Assembly: GCA_029213265.1 (NCBI GenBank) | Contig: JARGNG010000040.1 | Location: 1-39,708 of the forward strand | Length of the DNA: 39,708 bases | Direction: 5' to 3' | Source of the DNA: Verrucomicrobiales bacterium | GTDB taxonomy: Bacteria > Verrucomicrobiota > Verrucomicrobiia > Verrucomicrobiales > DEV007 | Shown: piece by piece, positions 24,500 to 33,814 of the stretch | Layout: every line of letters begins with the position of its first letter | Numbering within the stretch: position 1 is the first letter of the stretch | Translations under genes and position numbers: made by a program | The notes under the pieces: generated by a model | What the model saw: only the letters and a program-made list of their open reading frames with translations | Databases searched by the model: none | What the model was told of the DNA's origin: nothing

Positions 24500-25546
24500 T
24501 TAGAGGTTACCGGAGCTGTCGCTCCACTTCGCACTTCTCAGGAGCACCATGGAACTGAAGACTTTGTGATTGATATTGTTTTCGTTGAGGCTGTTCACAA
24601 TCGTGAGAATGTCCTCGTCATATCGCTTCGTATCATTCGGTGGCTCCTGGATCAACGCATGGATCTTTTCGGGGGGTGTTGAACCCTCTTCCAATCTAAC
24701 CGCGGAAGCTTCATCGATGGCAATCATGGTGACGCGCACAAGCGGCGGGACCTGCTGCTCAATCGCCTCATTGTTGGGCGTGTTGGAATCGTAGACGTAA
24801 TTGGGGGCAATTTTGGAGGTGGTATCATCCCGATCCTCACCGGATTCCAGAATCGAATCTCTTGGTGAGATAATAAGCGTGACGATGTTTTCCGCCAAAG
24901 GGTTGAGGTGATCTTCGAAGCTTCCCTCGCCAACTGACATGCCCTGACGCCACCATTCCGTAAACTGCTGTTCCTCCTGCTTGCTGCGCTCCTCGGCACC
25001 GTCCTCAAAAACCTGATTCGCCTCAGCAGGAGGTCGAAATTCCATCAGGCGGTACCTGAATTTCTCAGGAGATCGAATGAAAGAAGGCCTGAACTGCCGG
25101 TCTCCGCCGAAGGAAACGAAATAACCACGACCGTTGAAAAGGTTGTTTAGATTCGGATACTTGGTCGAGAATCCCAAAGGAGCCTGGAAAAATACCGCAT
25201 GCCCAACCGGATCCTGAGAACCGATGCTGGACAGCTTGGCTGTCTTCATCACCTCGAAGTGGAGCTCTGAGGTCCGGAAGTATCCGTCAACAAGCCCGTC
25301 GGGCGGATCATTATCTTTCAAATCCCAGTAGGTGTTCAGGGATGCCTGACTCAGATTTTTCGTCATCAGATCAAAAGCGACGCGCGCCTCACGGAACTGA
25401 CTGATCCGGCTCTCAGAGTAGGTCCAACTTTTCTGCACTTGATCCAACACAAGGGTGAGCATCAGCATCAGAACAGACAGGATGCCCATGGCAACCATCA
25501 GCTCAATCAATGAGAAGCCGGCTTTATAGATTCGTTTTACAGTCAT
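24500..25546 (-). CDS. Pseudopilin, Verru_Chthon cassette protein C type
   Basis: The 348-residue product has a classical prepilin leader G-FSLIELMVAMGILSVLML, with Gly before the cut and Glu5 after it, then a GspJ-like body. The length, and the phrase EARVAFDLMTKNLSQASLNTYWD after the helix, match Verru_Chthon cassette C. Its ATG overlaps the stop of the B gene as TAATG (one shared base), so the two are likely translated in coupling. Expected to be processed by a prepilin peptidase encoded elsewhere. Confidence 0.85.
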   Translation of the reverse strand: MTVKRIYKAGFSLIELMVAMGILSVLMLMLTLVLDQVQKSWTYSESRISQFREARVAFDLMTKNLSQASLNTYWDLKDNDPPDGLVDGYFRTSELHFEVMKTAKLSSIGSQDPVGHAVFFQAPLGFSTKYPNLNNLFNGRGYFVSFGGDRQFRPSFIRSPEKFRYRLMEFRPPAEANQVFEDGAEERSKQEEQQFTEWWRQGMSVGEGSFEDHLNPLAENIVTLIISPRDSILESGEDRDDTTSKIAPNYVYDSNTPNNEAIEQQVPPLVRVTMIAIDEASAVRLEEGSTPPEKIHALIQEPPNDTKRYDEDILTIVNSLNENNINHKVFSSMVLLRSAKWSDSSGNL

Positions 25547-26130
25547 TAGTTCGTGTAGTCCTGTCCCATTTTTACCACGTAGCTCTGGAAGACCGAAATC
25601 GCTTTTCTGTCCTCAGGATTATCCCAGTCAAATGTGGCACCCCGTCCCCCGACGGCGGCGATTTCAACAATGGCGGGACGAAGAAATTGATTCGGCTCCG
25701 AACTGCGGTCAGAGGAGAAGCGAAACCCATCGAACGAGCTCCCACCCACACTCTTGGGAGTCGCCTCACCATCTTCCGGTACGGCGACGCGAGCCGTATA
25801 AATGTGCTCGAAGCTCCCCTTTACAACCGCGTTGTTGCTGGAGTCGCCAATCTCCTCCCCTTGCGCATCATAGTAGATTTCAAGTTCGTCGTAGTCTTCC
25901 AGTGGTGAGTTTCCGGAACTGCCGAAAGGGGTCATCTGCAGCTCTCCCAACAACTGCTGGTGGATTCGAGCTTGAATGGCGCGGTCACCGGCATCTCTCA
26001 TTGTCTTCATTCCCTGCGGAAGCATTCCAATGATGGATACAAGTGCAACCGCAGCAATCGCCATGGCCAGAGTTACCTCAACCAAACTGAAGGCTTTTTC
26101 TTTTCGAGAAATCGTCTGCTTCATAATCAT
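25546..26130 (-). CDS. Pseudopilin, Verru_Chthon cassette protein B type
   Basis: A 194-residue product with leader KEKA-FSLVEVTLAMAIAAVALVS (Ala instead of Gly before the cut, Glu5 kept) and the following IGMLPQGMKTMRDAGD, which is characteristic of Verru_Chthon cassette B (GspI-like). Two start codons, at 26130 and 26124, are possible and give nearly the same protein. It starts 17 bp after the A gene and overlaps the C gene by one base. Confidence 0.85.
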   Translation of the reverse strand: MIMKQTISRKEKAFSLVEVTLAMAIAAVALVSIIGMLPQGMKTMRDAGDRAIQARIHQQLLGELQMTPFGSSGNSPLEDYDELEIYYDAQGEEIGDSSNNAVVKGSFEHIYTARVAVPEDGEATPKSVGGSSFDGFRFSSDRSSEPNQFLRPAIVEIAAVGGRGATFDWDNPEDRKAISVFQSYVVKMGQDYTN

Positions 26131-26147
26131 TGTTCCCTTTTGTCAGA

Positions 26148-29100
26148 TTAAGGAGCAAAACGGCGAGGGTTTACAACCCTGAATTGATAGTATTCTCCGA
26201 GAGACTCCGTTGGGTCGGTGGCAAAATCCGGAAGATTCGGATCATTCGGATCCACGAACCGCTCCACAATCGAGGATCCCCGATACTCCGCCTGAACAGA
26301 GTCCGTTTCCGGCTTCCAGAGAGCATACTCATTGTCGCTATCGCGTCGAGCCTGCTTGATCACCTGGGCCCGGTAATGAACCTTGAAGGTGTTCGATTTG
26401 GTGGTAACCCGGGATTGAATATTGGTGTAGGGACGCTCTCTCGAGTTGTCTCCAACGAGCAAATAGTCTTCCCAATAGTTACCGTTCGCCATCTCCTTGT
26501 AGGAACCGGGAGTATCATGTCCAATACTACCGCGCGGAGTGCCCATCCGATCCGAAACCTCTTCCGGAACCAGGTGGATTTCACAAATTTCCGTGGAGGA
26601 CTTGAAGATATCTTTCCCGTCGTCAAAACGCTCTTCAAACTGCTCAAAGGTCTTGGTTTCCTGCACTACCGTCCGAAGGTTCTTACCCTGCAGTTCGCCA
26701 CCATAGGGGTTGTCCCTCCAGTGATAGCCCCTTCCCCGGCCACGTCCATTCTTGTAGTCGTCGTGATACTCATTCGGAATGCAAACCATGTATTCCGACT
26801 TGAATACCCCGCGCAGGGCCGTGTTCCGGTTCACGTGGAGGAAAGGAACCATTTCGTAGTTCAGATTCACCTTGCCAGCCGTCGAGAGCGGCTCACTGAT
26901 AGCGTAAGGCTCCACGACCGGCATCCAGAAGAGATCCATAACCAGATGATCCGGCGGAGTCTCAGCACCCGGGTGCGACTCGAACCGTCCTCCTACGACA
27001 TTCGGGCGGAAGAGGAGAGTCTGCCACGGCTCCTCTTCTCCCAGTGCAGTGGGAAGTGATCCGAACATCCCGGGACCGGAGACAATCCGGTTGGGGGAGA
27101 AATAGGACGGGCCGCCGGCTTCCGCTTTCTCCGGATGACTGAAATAGGGGAATTCCCCGTAATCCCGCAATCGATCCCAATAGTGAACGATCTCCTGGGT
27201 GAAGCGGGTCTTCAAGGCGTGGACATTCCCCTCGTCCGGCTTGTTGATGTAGGGGCCGTCAATCATCGTGCCCGCTCCGTTGTCGAAATCGCCGTAGCGC
27301 TGCACATCCCGTGAGCGGTCCGTTGCGAATCCCATCGGAGCGCGATTCCCGTAGGGCCTCCCGGGCTTCAGACCGGGCACAATCAGGTAGTCATCACTAT
27401 CCTTGGTATCAAACCCCGCATAGGGCCGACCCTCCGCACTGGTCAGCGAATGCGCCATCGTCTTACTCCCATAGCTGCGATGCGGCTTGAAGTATTCAGA
27501 TTTCTTGACGTCGTGATCTGCGGCAACCAGGCGAACATCACCGTGACTAATCGCGACGGACTGCACAATATCACCGCCATGCATATAACCACCGTTCCAG
27601 TTGTTGACTGCCTGGGCGAGGCGGCCCCGTGCATGAAAATTCCGGGTCGCCTCCCTTCTCTGGTTGTTTGCCCCTCCGCCCCGGGACCAGGGCCCGCCAT
27701 GCAGGGCGGCATTGAATTCAGGAGATCCATACGGGTTCGCCGGATCGGCGGAAACACTCGCCCAACTGAGGAATCCAGCCGAGTCCCACGAAAGAGCATC
27801 AAACTCATTTACGTGGCCGCGGCTGCCTGCGGAGATTCGCACCTCTCCCGGAGCAAACCGGAAAGAGGGAAACTCCATTTCGATCGTTTGAACCAGAGAT
27901 ACCTCATCATCGTCCTGGTAGGAAACCTCGGAATTTTCGCCACCATCGGAAATCTCGAAGAGGACCTCTCCCCCATTGAAGGAAATGCCGCTGGTGCTGT
28001 CCACTTTGAACGGAATCGTGACGAGGTCGTATCGGTAGGCCTGCGCAATATCATCCGGGTCCCCGTTGATATCGCGGACACCATCCACTTTCCCAAGGGC
28101 GTCTGCAATTCGATCATATCCACGATCAATCGGAGAAAGGCGGCTTCGGATATGCCCACTCGTGGAGTCCCCGGCTCGCGCCATCTGCCACCAGACCGAA
28201 CCCCTGTTTTTATAAATACTGTCGGCCAGAACATCGCGCGCCGACGCGATCCAGGCAAAGGGAATTAATCCTCCCCAGGCGCGACCACCGCCTTCACGGT
28301 GGGGCTTCGCCCAGTTCGTAGCCCACCGGTAAGTGTTAGCGCCAACCCCGGATGGGCGATCCCCCTGACCGGAGAATCCGAAGAACTCGATATTACTCGA
28401 TCCCGGACTGCCAGCAGCCGCACTGAATGTCATTCCAGAGGTCGCCGATATATCAATTTGCATATCCGGATTGATCCCGCACCAGCCAATATTGGGGGAA
28501 AAGAGACTGAATACAAAAGCCGCCTGCACCAACTTCTCTCCGCTTTGAAGGCGGGTTGTGCCCGAAAGGGAGGCGGCCCCCAATGCCGACCTTTGAAATT
28601 TGTTCGCTGTTGGATTCGACATCACCGCGGAGAAATACTGGGGATCAAGATAGCCCAGGTTCCAGTTCCAGTTCTCGGGCTTCCTCGCCGCGGCGTATTC
28701 ATCGGGATTGGAAAGTTTGAGCGCCTTCAACCAAGCCGGATAAGTGGACTCCTCATCCAGGTTCACCGAGGAAGGCAGGGGCGGGAGATTGCAATACGCG
28801 ACCCCTTCCGGACCCTGCACCGTATTACCACGGTAGTCTCTCACGCCGGGATAGGCTGCACCCGCGTTTCCAAACTCCGCCACGCTGGCAACCACAACCT
28901 CTGCTCCCGAAATCGTGAAGAACCGGCCCATCCCTTTGGTATCGTTGATTCGAATCGGGGTGACTTGACCGTGTCCCTTGTGCCCGAATCCCAAGTTATT
29001 GACTCTGCCATCCCTGGGATTGGTGTAGGTCGGATGCTCCGCCTTATTTTGCTTGAGGAAGGCTGCCATAAAGTCCTCTTCATAGATCGTATCGTCGTGC

Positions 29101-30752
29101 AGGTTGGTCGCGCGGATATAATCGAAAATCTGCGTGAGCAACTGCTCCTGGGAATCCTTGGAATACTTTGAGGAGAAAGAGCGGCCATATCCCGGGACCG
29201 AGTTCGACATCATATCATCGAGGTACTTGTAGACTTGGCGGTTTCGAGGGATTGAATCGTAGTCATACGTGGGGCTGTCTGCCTTCTCTCTCTTGAAAAT
29301 ATAATCGTAGCGATCCGTGCTCGTAGAGCCTCCCACAGAAGCGCAGTAATGAATGAGGCGGTCAAAAGGAGTCAGGTAATTCTGATACTTGCTCTGATTC
29401 TGGTCGCTCTTTTCCGCATTGTAGATTGGCCACATCGCAACCCGCGGAAGGTTGAACATATTGACCTCCGGCGCCCTGCTGTGGGCGGTGATGAAAAACT
29501 TGGAACGCTCCAGGTATTCGCTCAGTTCCGACTCATCGATCGGCTGGCCATTCTCCCCCGGATACTCATGCGGCTCGCGATCCGAGCGCATGATCATGTC
29601 ATCGATTGAGGGGAAAAGAGGATCTGTGTCAGGAACCAGACCGTCCTGCTCAGCAGGATCCCTCGTATTAATCAAACGAGTTCCCGACTCCGAACCACCA
29701 CCAACGACACGGGGAACGACGTCATACAACATCTCCATCGAATCGCGGTCGTTCACAATATTGATAATCCCCGGAGAAAGTGCTGCTCCGAGGTGGGTCG
29801 TTGCCGGGTGCCCCGGGTAACGCTGCCACTCCTTCTGGGCCGGCTGATAACGACCCATGGACATGTCCATCTCTCCGCCGGCCTTGGGAACGTCCCAGGC
29901 AAGGCCGCCCGCACTCGTGTTCACGTTCAACTTCTGTGACTCGTCATCCGCCCAGAACGCGAATCGTGAGACCATGGGATTGTCCTCGGAAGGGCTACCG
30001 CTTCCCGAAATCGCCTCGAACCGATAGCCGGTCGAGTCACTCCCCCCCTCGTTCAAGTGACCGATCGTCCCATCGGCCAGTTGATAGAGCCACATCACAG
30101 GCATGGCCAAATGGCCGTCGTCCGCATCGGCAATCCCGGCAGCCTTGCCGCCGAGCGTTCCCTCTTCGACCGTGTTCGTTTCATAGGAGAAACCTTCCAC
30201 TCCCGCATCATCATTATCAAAATCCTTTGGCCACCTTGGATAGACTGAAGCAGCCGGATGAACGACGGGATAAAAGACTTTTTCCCCACGAATGACTGGC
30301 TCATTCAAATCGACATAGTGCGAAAGCTTTTTGCTCCACCCCTTCAGGTCACTGAAATCAGCCTGTAATTCAGTCGGATCCTTCGTGAGCATGTTGTCAT
30401 CGGAGTAGAGCTTGAAGATCGCATCCAGCTCTCCGTTATTCTCCCAACGCCGGACTGCGCCGGGTTGGCAGGCCCATGCCTTTCGGTCATTCAGCGCCGT
30501 TCCCGGCAGCTCCGTATTGGTTCCTTCCCGGATCTGGGCAATAACCAGGTTAATCGCCTGCTCTGCCACCTGGTGAGCATGTAATCCCTGAGAGTAGGTG
30601 TGGGATGCGCGCTGCTCACTCGTCGCGAGGGAAAAGAACGTCAAAACCAGAATGGTCGTGAGCGCCATCACGGTGAGAACGGTGATCAAGGCAATGCCTT
30701 TTCGATCTTTCGAAAAGAGCTTCTGAATTCGTAGCGTTTCCGGTAGTTTCAT
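26148..30752 (-). CDS. Giant Verru_Chthon cassette protein A
   Basis: The 1534-residue product begins with a basic leader and a hydrophobic helix (KGIALITVLTVMALTTILVL, about 18-37) like PilX/GspK-type minor pilins, then continues EQRASHTYSQGLHAHQVAEQAINLVIAQIREG. The remainder is a very long, aromatic- and Gly-rich, mostly beta region without transmembrane segments. Great length, leader and place at the head of a B-C-D pseudopilin set match Verru_Chthon cassette A. By analogy with GspK it may cap a pseudopilus. No catalytic motif is apparent to me. The 250-bp region upstream carries an array of TTTACA repeats. Confidence 0.85.
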   Translation of the reverse strand: MKLPETLRIQKLFSKDRKGIALITVLTVMALTTILVLTFFSLATSEQRASHTYSQGLHAHQVAEQAINLVIAQIREGTNTELPGTALNDRKAWACQPGAVRRWENNGELDAIFKLYSDDNMLTKDPTELQADFSDLKGWSKKLSHYVDLNEPVIRGEKVFYPVVHPAASVYPRWPKDFDNDDAGVEGFSYETNTVEEGTLGGKAAGIADADDGHLAMPVMWLYQLADGTIGHLNEGGSDSTGYRFEAISGSGSPSEDNPMVSRFAFWADDESQKLNVNTSAGGLAWDVPKAGGEMDMSMGRYQPAQKEWQRYPGHPATTHLGAALSPGIINIVNDRDSMEMLYDVVPRVVGGGSESGTRLINTRDPAEQDGLVPDTDPLFPSIDDMIMRSDREPHEYPGENGQPIDESELSEYLERSKFFITAHSRAPEVNMFNLPRVAMWPIYNAEKSDQNQSKYQNYLTPFDRLIHYCASVGGSTSTDRYDYIFKREKADSPTYDYDSIPRNRQVYKYLDDMMSNSVPGYGRSFSSKYSKDSQEQLLTQIFDYIRATNLHDDTIYEEDFMAAFLKQNKAEHPTYTNPRDGRVNNLGFGHKGHGQVTPIRINDTKGMGRFFTISGAEVVVASVAEFGNAGAAYPGVRDYRGNTVQGPEGVAYCNLPPLPSSVNLDEESTYPAWLKALKLSNPDEYAAARKPENWNWNLGYLDPQYFSAVMSNPTANKFQRSALGAASLSGTTRLQSGEKLVQAAFVFSLFSPNIGWCGINPDMQIDISATSGMTFSAAAGSPGSSNIEFFGFSGQGDRPSGVGANTYRWATNWAKPHREGGGRAWGGLIPFAWIASARDVLADSIYKNRGSVWWQMARAGDSTSGHIRSRLSPIDRGYDRIADALGKVDGVRDINGDPDDIAQAYRYDLVTIPFKVDSTSGISFNGGEVLFEISDGGENSEVSYQDDDEVSLVQTIEMEFPSFRFAPGEVRISAGSRGHVNEFDALSWDSAGFLSWASVSADPANPYGSPEFNAALHGGPWSRGGGANNQRREATRNFHARGRLAQAVNNWNGGYMHGGDIVQSVAISHGDVRLVAADHDVKKSEYFKPHRSYGSKTMAHSLTSAEGRPYAGFDTKDSDDYLIVPGLKPGRPYGNRAPMGFATDRSRDVQRYGDFDNGAGTMIDGPYINKPDEGNVHALKTRFTQEIVHYWDRLRDYGEFPYFSHPEKAEAGGPSYFSPNRIVSGPGMFGSLPTALGEEEPWQTLLFRPNVVGGRFESHPGAETPPDHLVMDLFWMPVVEPYAISEPLSTAGKVNLNYEMVPFLHVNRNTALRGVFKSEYMVCIPNEYHDDYKNGRGRGRGYHWRDNPYGGELQGKNLRTVVQETKTFEQFEERFDDGKDIFKSSTEICEIHLVPEEVSDRMGTPRGSIGHDTPGSYKEMANGNYWEDYLLVGDNSRERPYTNIQSRVTTKSNTFKVHYRAQVIKQARRDSDNEYALWKPETDSVQAEYRGSSIVERFVDPNDPNLPDFATDPTESLGEYYQFRVVNPRRFAP

Positions 30753-30808
30753 AAGAAAAAGAAGTGGGTGGTTGCCGAATAATTGAGATCCAACTGACTT
30801 TGAGTGGA

Positions 30809-30903
30809 TTTACATTGTAAACTGTAGGATTTACAAAGGCTTTACAAGAGAAAAATGCATTTCGGACCTTTTTTCTGCATTTACATCGTATTTACAATGT
30901 AAA
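30809..30903 (-). promoter_or_regulatory. Array of TTTACA repeats and two perfect palindromes upstream of the Verru_Chthon cassette
   Basis: TTTACA occurs at 30809, 30830, 30841, 30880 and 30891 (starts). Two copies belong to perfect palindromes TTTACA-N-TGTAAA at 30809-30821 and 30891-30903, the latter extended by one more pair to 30890-30904. Two pairs of direct repeats are each spaced 11 bp (30830/30841 and 30880/30891), and 30809 to 30830 is 21 bp, so most sites lie on one helix face. This is the pattern of a multi-site operator. The array ends 57 bp before the start of cassette gene A, the only annotated gene it could directly control. Confidence 0.6.
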
Positions 30904-30937
30904 TTTCACCATTTGAAGTCTTTCGAAGGGAGAGAAA

Positions 30938-31006
30938 ATGAAATTTCCCGTGTCTAAGCAAGAAAAATCGACGGCCCGAGGTCTGAAACTGCGACAATCA
31001 GCCTAG
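30938..31006 (+). CDS. Possible 22-codon small open reading frame
   Basis: An ATG at 30938 is preceded by AAGGGAG with 5 nt spacing, a good ribosome-binding site, and opens 22 codons (MKFPVSKQEKSTARGLKLRQ then SA) to a TAG at 31004-31006, overlapping the aroA 3' end on the other strand by 4 bp. The TTTACA array lies just upstream. Very short frames with a chance ribosome site are common, so this is weak. Confidence 0.15.
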   Translation: MKFPVSKQEKSTARGLKLRQSA

Positions 31007-32304
31007 CGGCTCATTGCCTGAAGTTGATCCAACTCTCGAATGAACCCCGGGTAGGAGGTCTCGATACACTCCACCCCCCGAATGACCGTCTCCCCTTCGG
31101 CGAACAATCCGGCAATCGCAAAGGCCATGGCAATACGATGATCTCCCAGGGAGTGAATTTCCGCACCCTTGAGTTTTTCCACTCCGGTGATCTCCATGCC
31201 ATCCGCATATTCCTCGACGGGAACGCCCATTCTCCGGAGGTTTTCGGCCACAGTGGAAATACGATCACTTTCTTTCACTCGCAGCTCCTGAGCATCCTTG
31301 ATGACAGTGGTGCCCTCTGCAAGAGCGGCTGCGACAGCCAGAATCGGTATCTCGTCGATCAGGGTGGGAATTTCCGCACCTCCGATTTCCGTTGCCTTGA
31401 GACGTCCTCCGACGACTTCAATCGATCCCATCGGTTCGCAGCCGGATTCGTCGACCCGCTCGATCAACTGAGCTCCCATGCGAATCATCACTCCGAGAAT
31501 CCCGATCCGGGTTGGGTTTAATCCGACCTTATCGATCAGGAGGCGGGCTCCGTCCCGGGCCGAAGCCGCCACGATCCAGAAAGCAGCACTGGAGATGTCC
31601 CCGGGCACCACAATGTCCCGGGATTCAGGCGTTTGACCGCCCCAAATCGAGACAGTGTCGCCTTCACGGATATTTTTCACGAGCAGATAATTGAGCATTC
31701 GCTCGGTGTGATCCCGCGACGGGTGAGGCTCCGTAATACTCGTCTTCCCATCCGCCCGCATCGCAGCCAGCATGATCGCACTCTTGATCTGAGCACTGGC
31801 AACCGGCGACTCGTAGTGAATCGGAGTCAACTTCTCCCGCCCCGTCACACGTAGAGGCGGCAAACAACGATCTCCTTTCCCACGGACACGGGCGCCCATC
31901 TTCTCAAGGGGCAAAGCGATGCGCTTCATGGGGCGCTTAGAGAGCGATTCATCTCCGGTGAGCTCCGATTCGAAAGGACAGCCGGCAAGAATTCCCGAGA
32001 GGAGGCGCATCGAGGTGCCGCTGTTTCCGCAATCAATGGCCCGCTCCGGCTTTTGAAATTCCCCGCGACATCCATGGACGCGAATGTGCGTCCCCCCGCT
32101 TCCAAGCTCTTCCACCTGAACTCCCATCGCGGTCAGCGCGTCCCGAGTCGCGAGGCAGTCTTCGCCGGCCAGAAACCCCATGATTTCACACGGTCCATTC
32201 GAGAGAGCAGAGAACATCAGTGCCCGGTGAGAAATGCTTTTGTCCCCCGGAACGGATAGCTCAGCGGAGAAGTCTTTAACTTTTTTGACTCGGAGGTCTG
32301 CCAT
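31003..32304 (-). CDS. aroA: 3-phosphoshikimate 1-carboxyvinyltransferase (EPSP synthase)
   Basis: The 433-residue enzyme joins shikimate-3-phosphate and phosphoenolpyruvate on the way to chorismate. Motifs: SVPGDKSISHR (17-27; Lys22, Ser23, Arg27), GNSGTSMRL with Gly at the position where the glyphosate-insensitive CP4 enzyme has Ala, KRPMKRI, ASAQIKSA, PHPSRDHTERML, IDEIPILAVAAA and LRVKESDRI. The RDHTERML and KRPMKR forms resemble the Bacillus/CP4-like group more than the E. coli one. It starts 25 bp after tyrA and is probably co-transcribed with it. Cytoplasmic. Confidence 0.96.
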   Translation of the reverse strand: MADLRVKKVKDFSAELSVPGDKSISHRALMFSALSNGPCEIMGFLAGEDCLATRDALTAMGVQVEELGSGGTHIRVHGCRGEFQKPERAIDCGNSGTSMRLLSGILAGCPFESELTGDESLSKRPMKRIALPLEKMGARVRGKGDRCLPPLRVTGREKLTPIHYESPVASAQIKSAIMLAAMRADGKTSITEPHPSRDHTERMLNYLLVKNIREGDTVSIWGGQTPESRDIVVPGDISSAAFWIVAASARDGARLLIDKVGLNPTRIGILGVMIRMGAQLIERVDESGCEPMGSIEVVGGRLKATEIGGAEIPTLIDEIPILAVAAALAEGTTVIKDAQELRVKESDRISTVAENLRRMGVPVEEYADGMEITGVEKLKGAEIHSLGDHRIAMAFAIAGLFAEGETVIRGVECIETSYPGFIRELDQLQAMSR

Positions 32305-32329
32305 GATCTTTTAACGGTTCCCCGCAAGG

Positions 32330-33214
32330 TTAAAATGTTTCTCGCAATTGACGAGCTTCCGATAGAAAGCTGCGAAGCTTGTCTCTGTCAAGAGAGTCGA
32401 GGGCATCTTTCCAGATTCCCAGTTCGCAGATCAATTCTTCCAACTTTCGGGAAACCGCCTCCTGATTATCACAGAGAATTCCGGACCACATTTCCTCCGG
32501 ACCGGCCGATACCCGGGTCGTATCCCGCAATCCTCCGCCGCTGAACGAAGCCGCATCCGGGTTCTCCCGGAGGACGACGCGAACGAGGGAAGCTGCCAGC
32601 AAGTGCGGCAAATGGCTGATCGAGGCAACGAGGCGATCATGTTCCCCGGCTTCCATCGTCGAAACGCGGCCGCCGAGCGACTCCCAGAAGTCCGTCACCT
32701 TTTCAATATCGGCGGCGCTGCTCCGATCTTTCTCCGGCGTGAGGATCACCGCGGCGTCTTCCAGAAGGGAATCCTCTGCGTATTCAAGCCCTGCTTTCTC
32801 CGATCCGGCCATGGGATGGCTTCCGAGAAAGACTCCACCACGTTCCCGCACAAGAGGAGCAATTTCGCTCACCACGGGGCCCTTTACACTCCCTACGTCT
32901 GTGACCATGACCGGCCTCTTGGCCGTGGTTTCCGGAAACCGGGAAATTCTCTTCACCACGTCCGCCATGACTCCCGTCGGCATGGCGAGAATGACCAGAT
33001 CCGCCCCTGCAATCGCTTCCTCCAGGTCAGGGCTTGCCAGGTCAATACTGCCGAAGTCTTTCCGGAGAGCCTCTACAACCGCATTGCGTCGGGCCCACGC
33101 CGACAATTCCACTTCAGGGAATCGCTTTCGAACGCCTTTGAGAACCGACCCACCAATGAGTCCGGGCCCCAAAACGGCAATCCTGCGAAACGGCTGTCCG
33201 GCACTCGCGGTCAG
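32330..33214 (-). CDS. tyrA: Prephenate dehydrogenase, probable CTG start
   Basis: The product oxidises and decarboxylates prephenate to 4-hydroxyphenylpyruvate for tyrosine synthesis. It shows the dinucleotide motif VLGPGLIGGS, then DVGSVKG, GSHPMAGSEKAG and EHDRLVASISHLPHLLAAS with the catalytic His region. The start is unusual. A TTG at 33172 would cut off the first beta strand (RRIAV) needed for the Rossmann fold, and no ATG, GTG or TTG lies upstream in frame before a stop. The best start is CTG at 33214, which overlaps the TGA of the preceding gene as CTGA and has AAGG about 5 nt upstream; this gives 294 residues. ATT at 33181 is a second option. Confidence 0.93.
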   Translation of the reverse strand: MTASAGQPFRRIAVLGPGLIGGSVLKGVRKRFPEVELSAWARRNAVVEALRKDFGSIDLASPDLEEAIAGADLVILAMPTGVMADVVKRISRFPETTAKRPVMVTDVGSVKGPVVSEIAPLVRERGGVFLGSHPMAGSEKAGLEYAEDSLLEDAAVILTPEKDRSSAADIEKVTDFWESLGGRVSTMEAGEHDRLVASISHLPHLLAASLVRVVLRENPDAASFSGGGLRDTTRVSAGPEEMWSGILCDNQEAVSRKLEELICELGIWKDALDSLDRDKLRSFLSEARQLRETF

Positions 33215-33783
33215 GGCACCTTGAAGTAAATTTTCTGCCCCGGATTGTTGGGATCCGGAATCTGCACCTGCGTACCACGCTTGAGCGCTTCGCCGGTCGG
33301 ATTGCCTCCTGAATCATACTTTTCGACAGAGATTTGCCCGAGCGAAGCATTTTTCCCGGGAAGGGTCACGACGAGAGGATTGCCCGGGACTGGATTTGCA
33401 TAGGGCATTTCAGAAGTCGAAGGAGCCCCACTTGGCTTAGGAGGCGTCGGCGGCTCTTCTTTTTTCGGTGGCCTCAGCGCATTTGCCTGAGTCGATCCGG
33501 AACTGTTCAGATTGTTAAATTCACGGGTTCCCGGGGAAGGAGGTGCCGGAGGCGCGGGGGGAGGTGTTCCCGTGTCATTTCCACGATAGCCAAAACGACC
33601 GCTGTCAGCTCCCGGTGTTCCGGGAGGCTCGGGAATTTCTCCCTCCAGCCCGGTTGGATATTCAGCAGGGGGAACCTCTGCCGGAAGAGGTTCAACCGCT
33701 TGAGTGTTTCGTGTTTTGCAGGACGCAGCCACGATGACGACTCCAGAAAGGAGAAAGAGGGAACGGAGGTGCTTGATAATCAT
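33211..33783 (-). CDS. Proline-rich lipoprotein
   Basis: From the ATG at 33783 the product has 190 residues: a lipoprotein signal ending AASC (Cys22), a long Pro/Gly/Ser-rich region (about 30-145), and a short C-terminal domain with IYFKVP at the end (about 146-190) that includes VQIPDPNNPGQK. The upstream frame to 33843 is excluded by a promoter lying inside it. The stop overlaps the presumed tyrA start, so lipoprotein, tyrA and aroA form one operon despite unlike roles. I do not recognise the C-terminal domain. Confidence 0.82.
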   Translation of the reverse strand: MIIKHLRSLFLLSGVVIVAASCKTRNTQAVEPLPAEVPPAEYPTGLEGEIPEPPGTPGADSGRFGYRGNDTGTPPPAPPAPPSPGTREFNNLNSSGSTQANALRPPKKEEPPTPPKPSGAPSTSEMPYANPVPGNPLVVTLPGKNASLGQISVEKYDSGGNPTGEALKRGTQVQIPDPNNPGQKIYFKVP

Positions 33784-33814
33784 ACCGTGGCAACTGGAAA
33801 GCTCAGAACTACCG

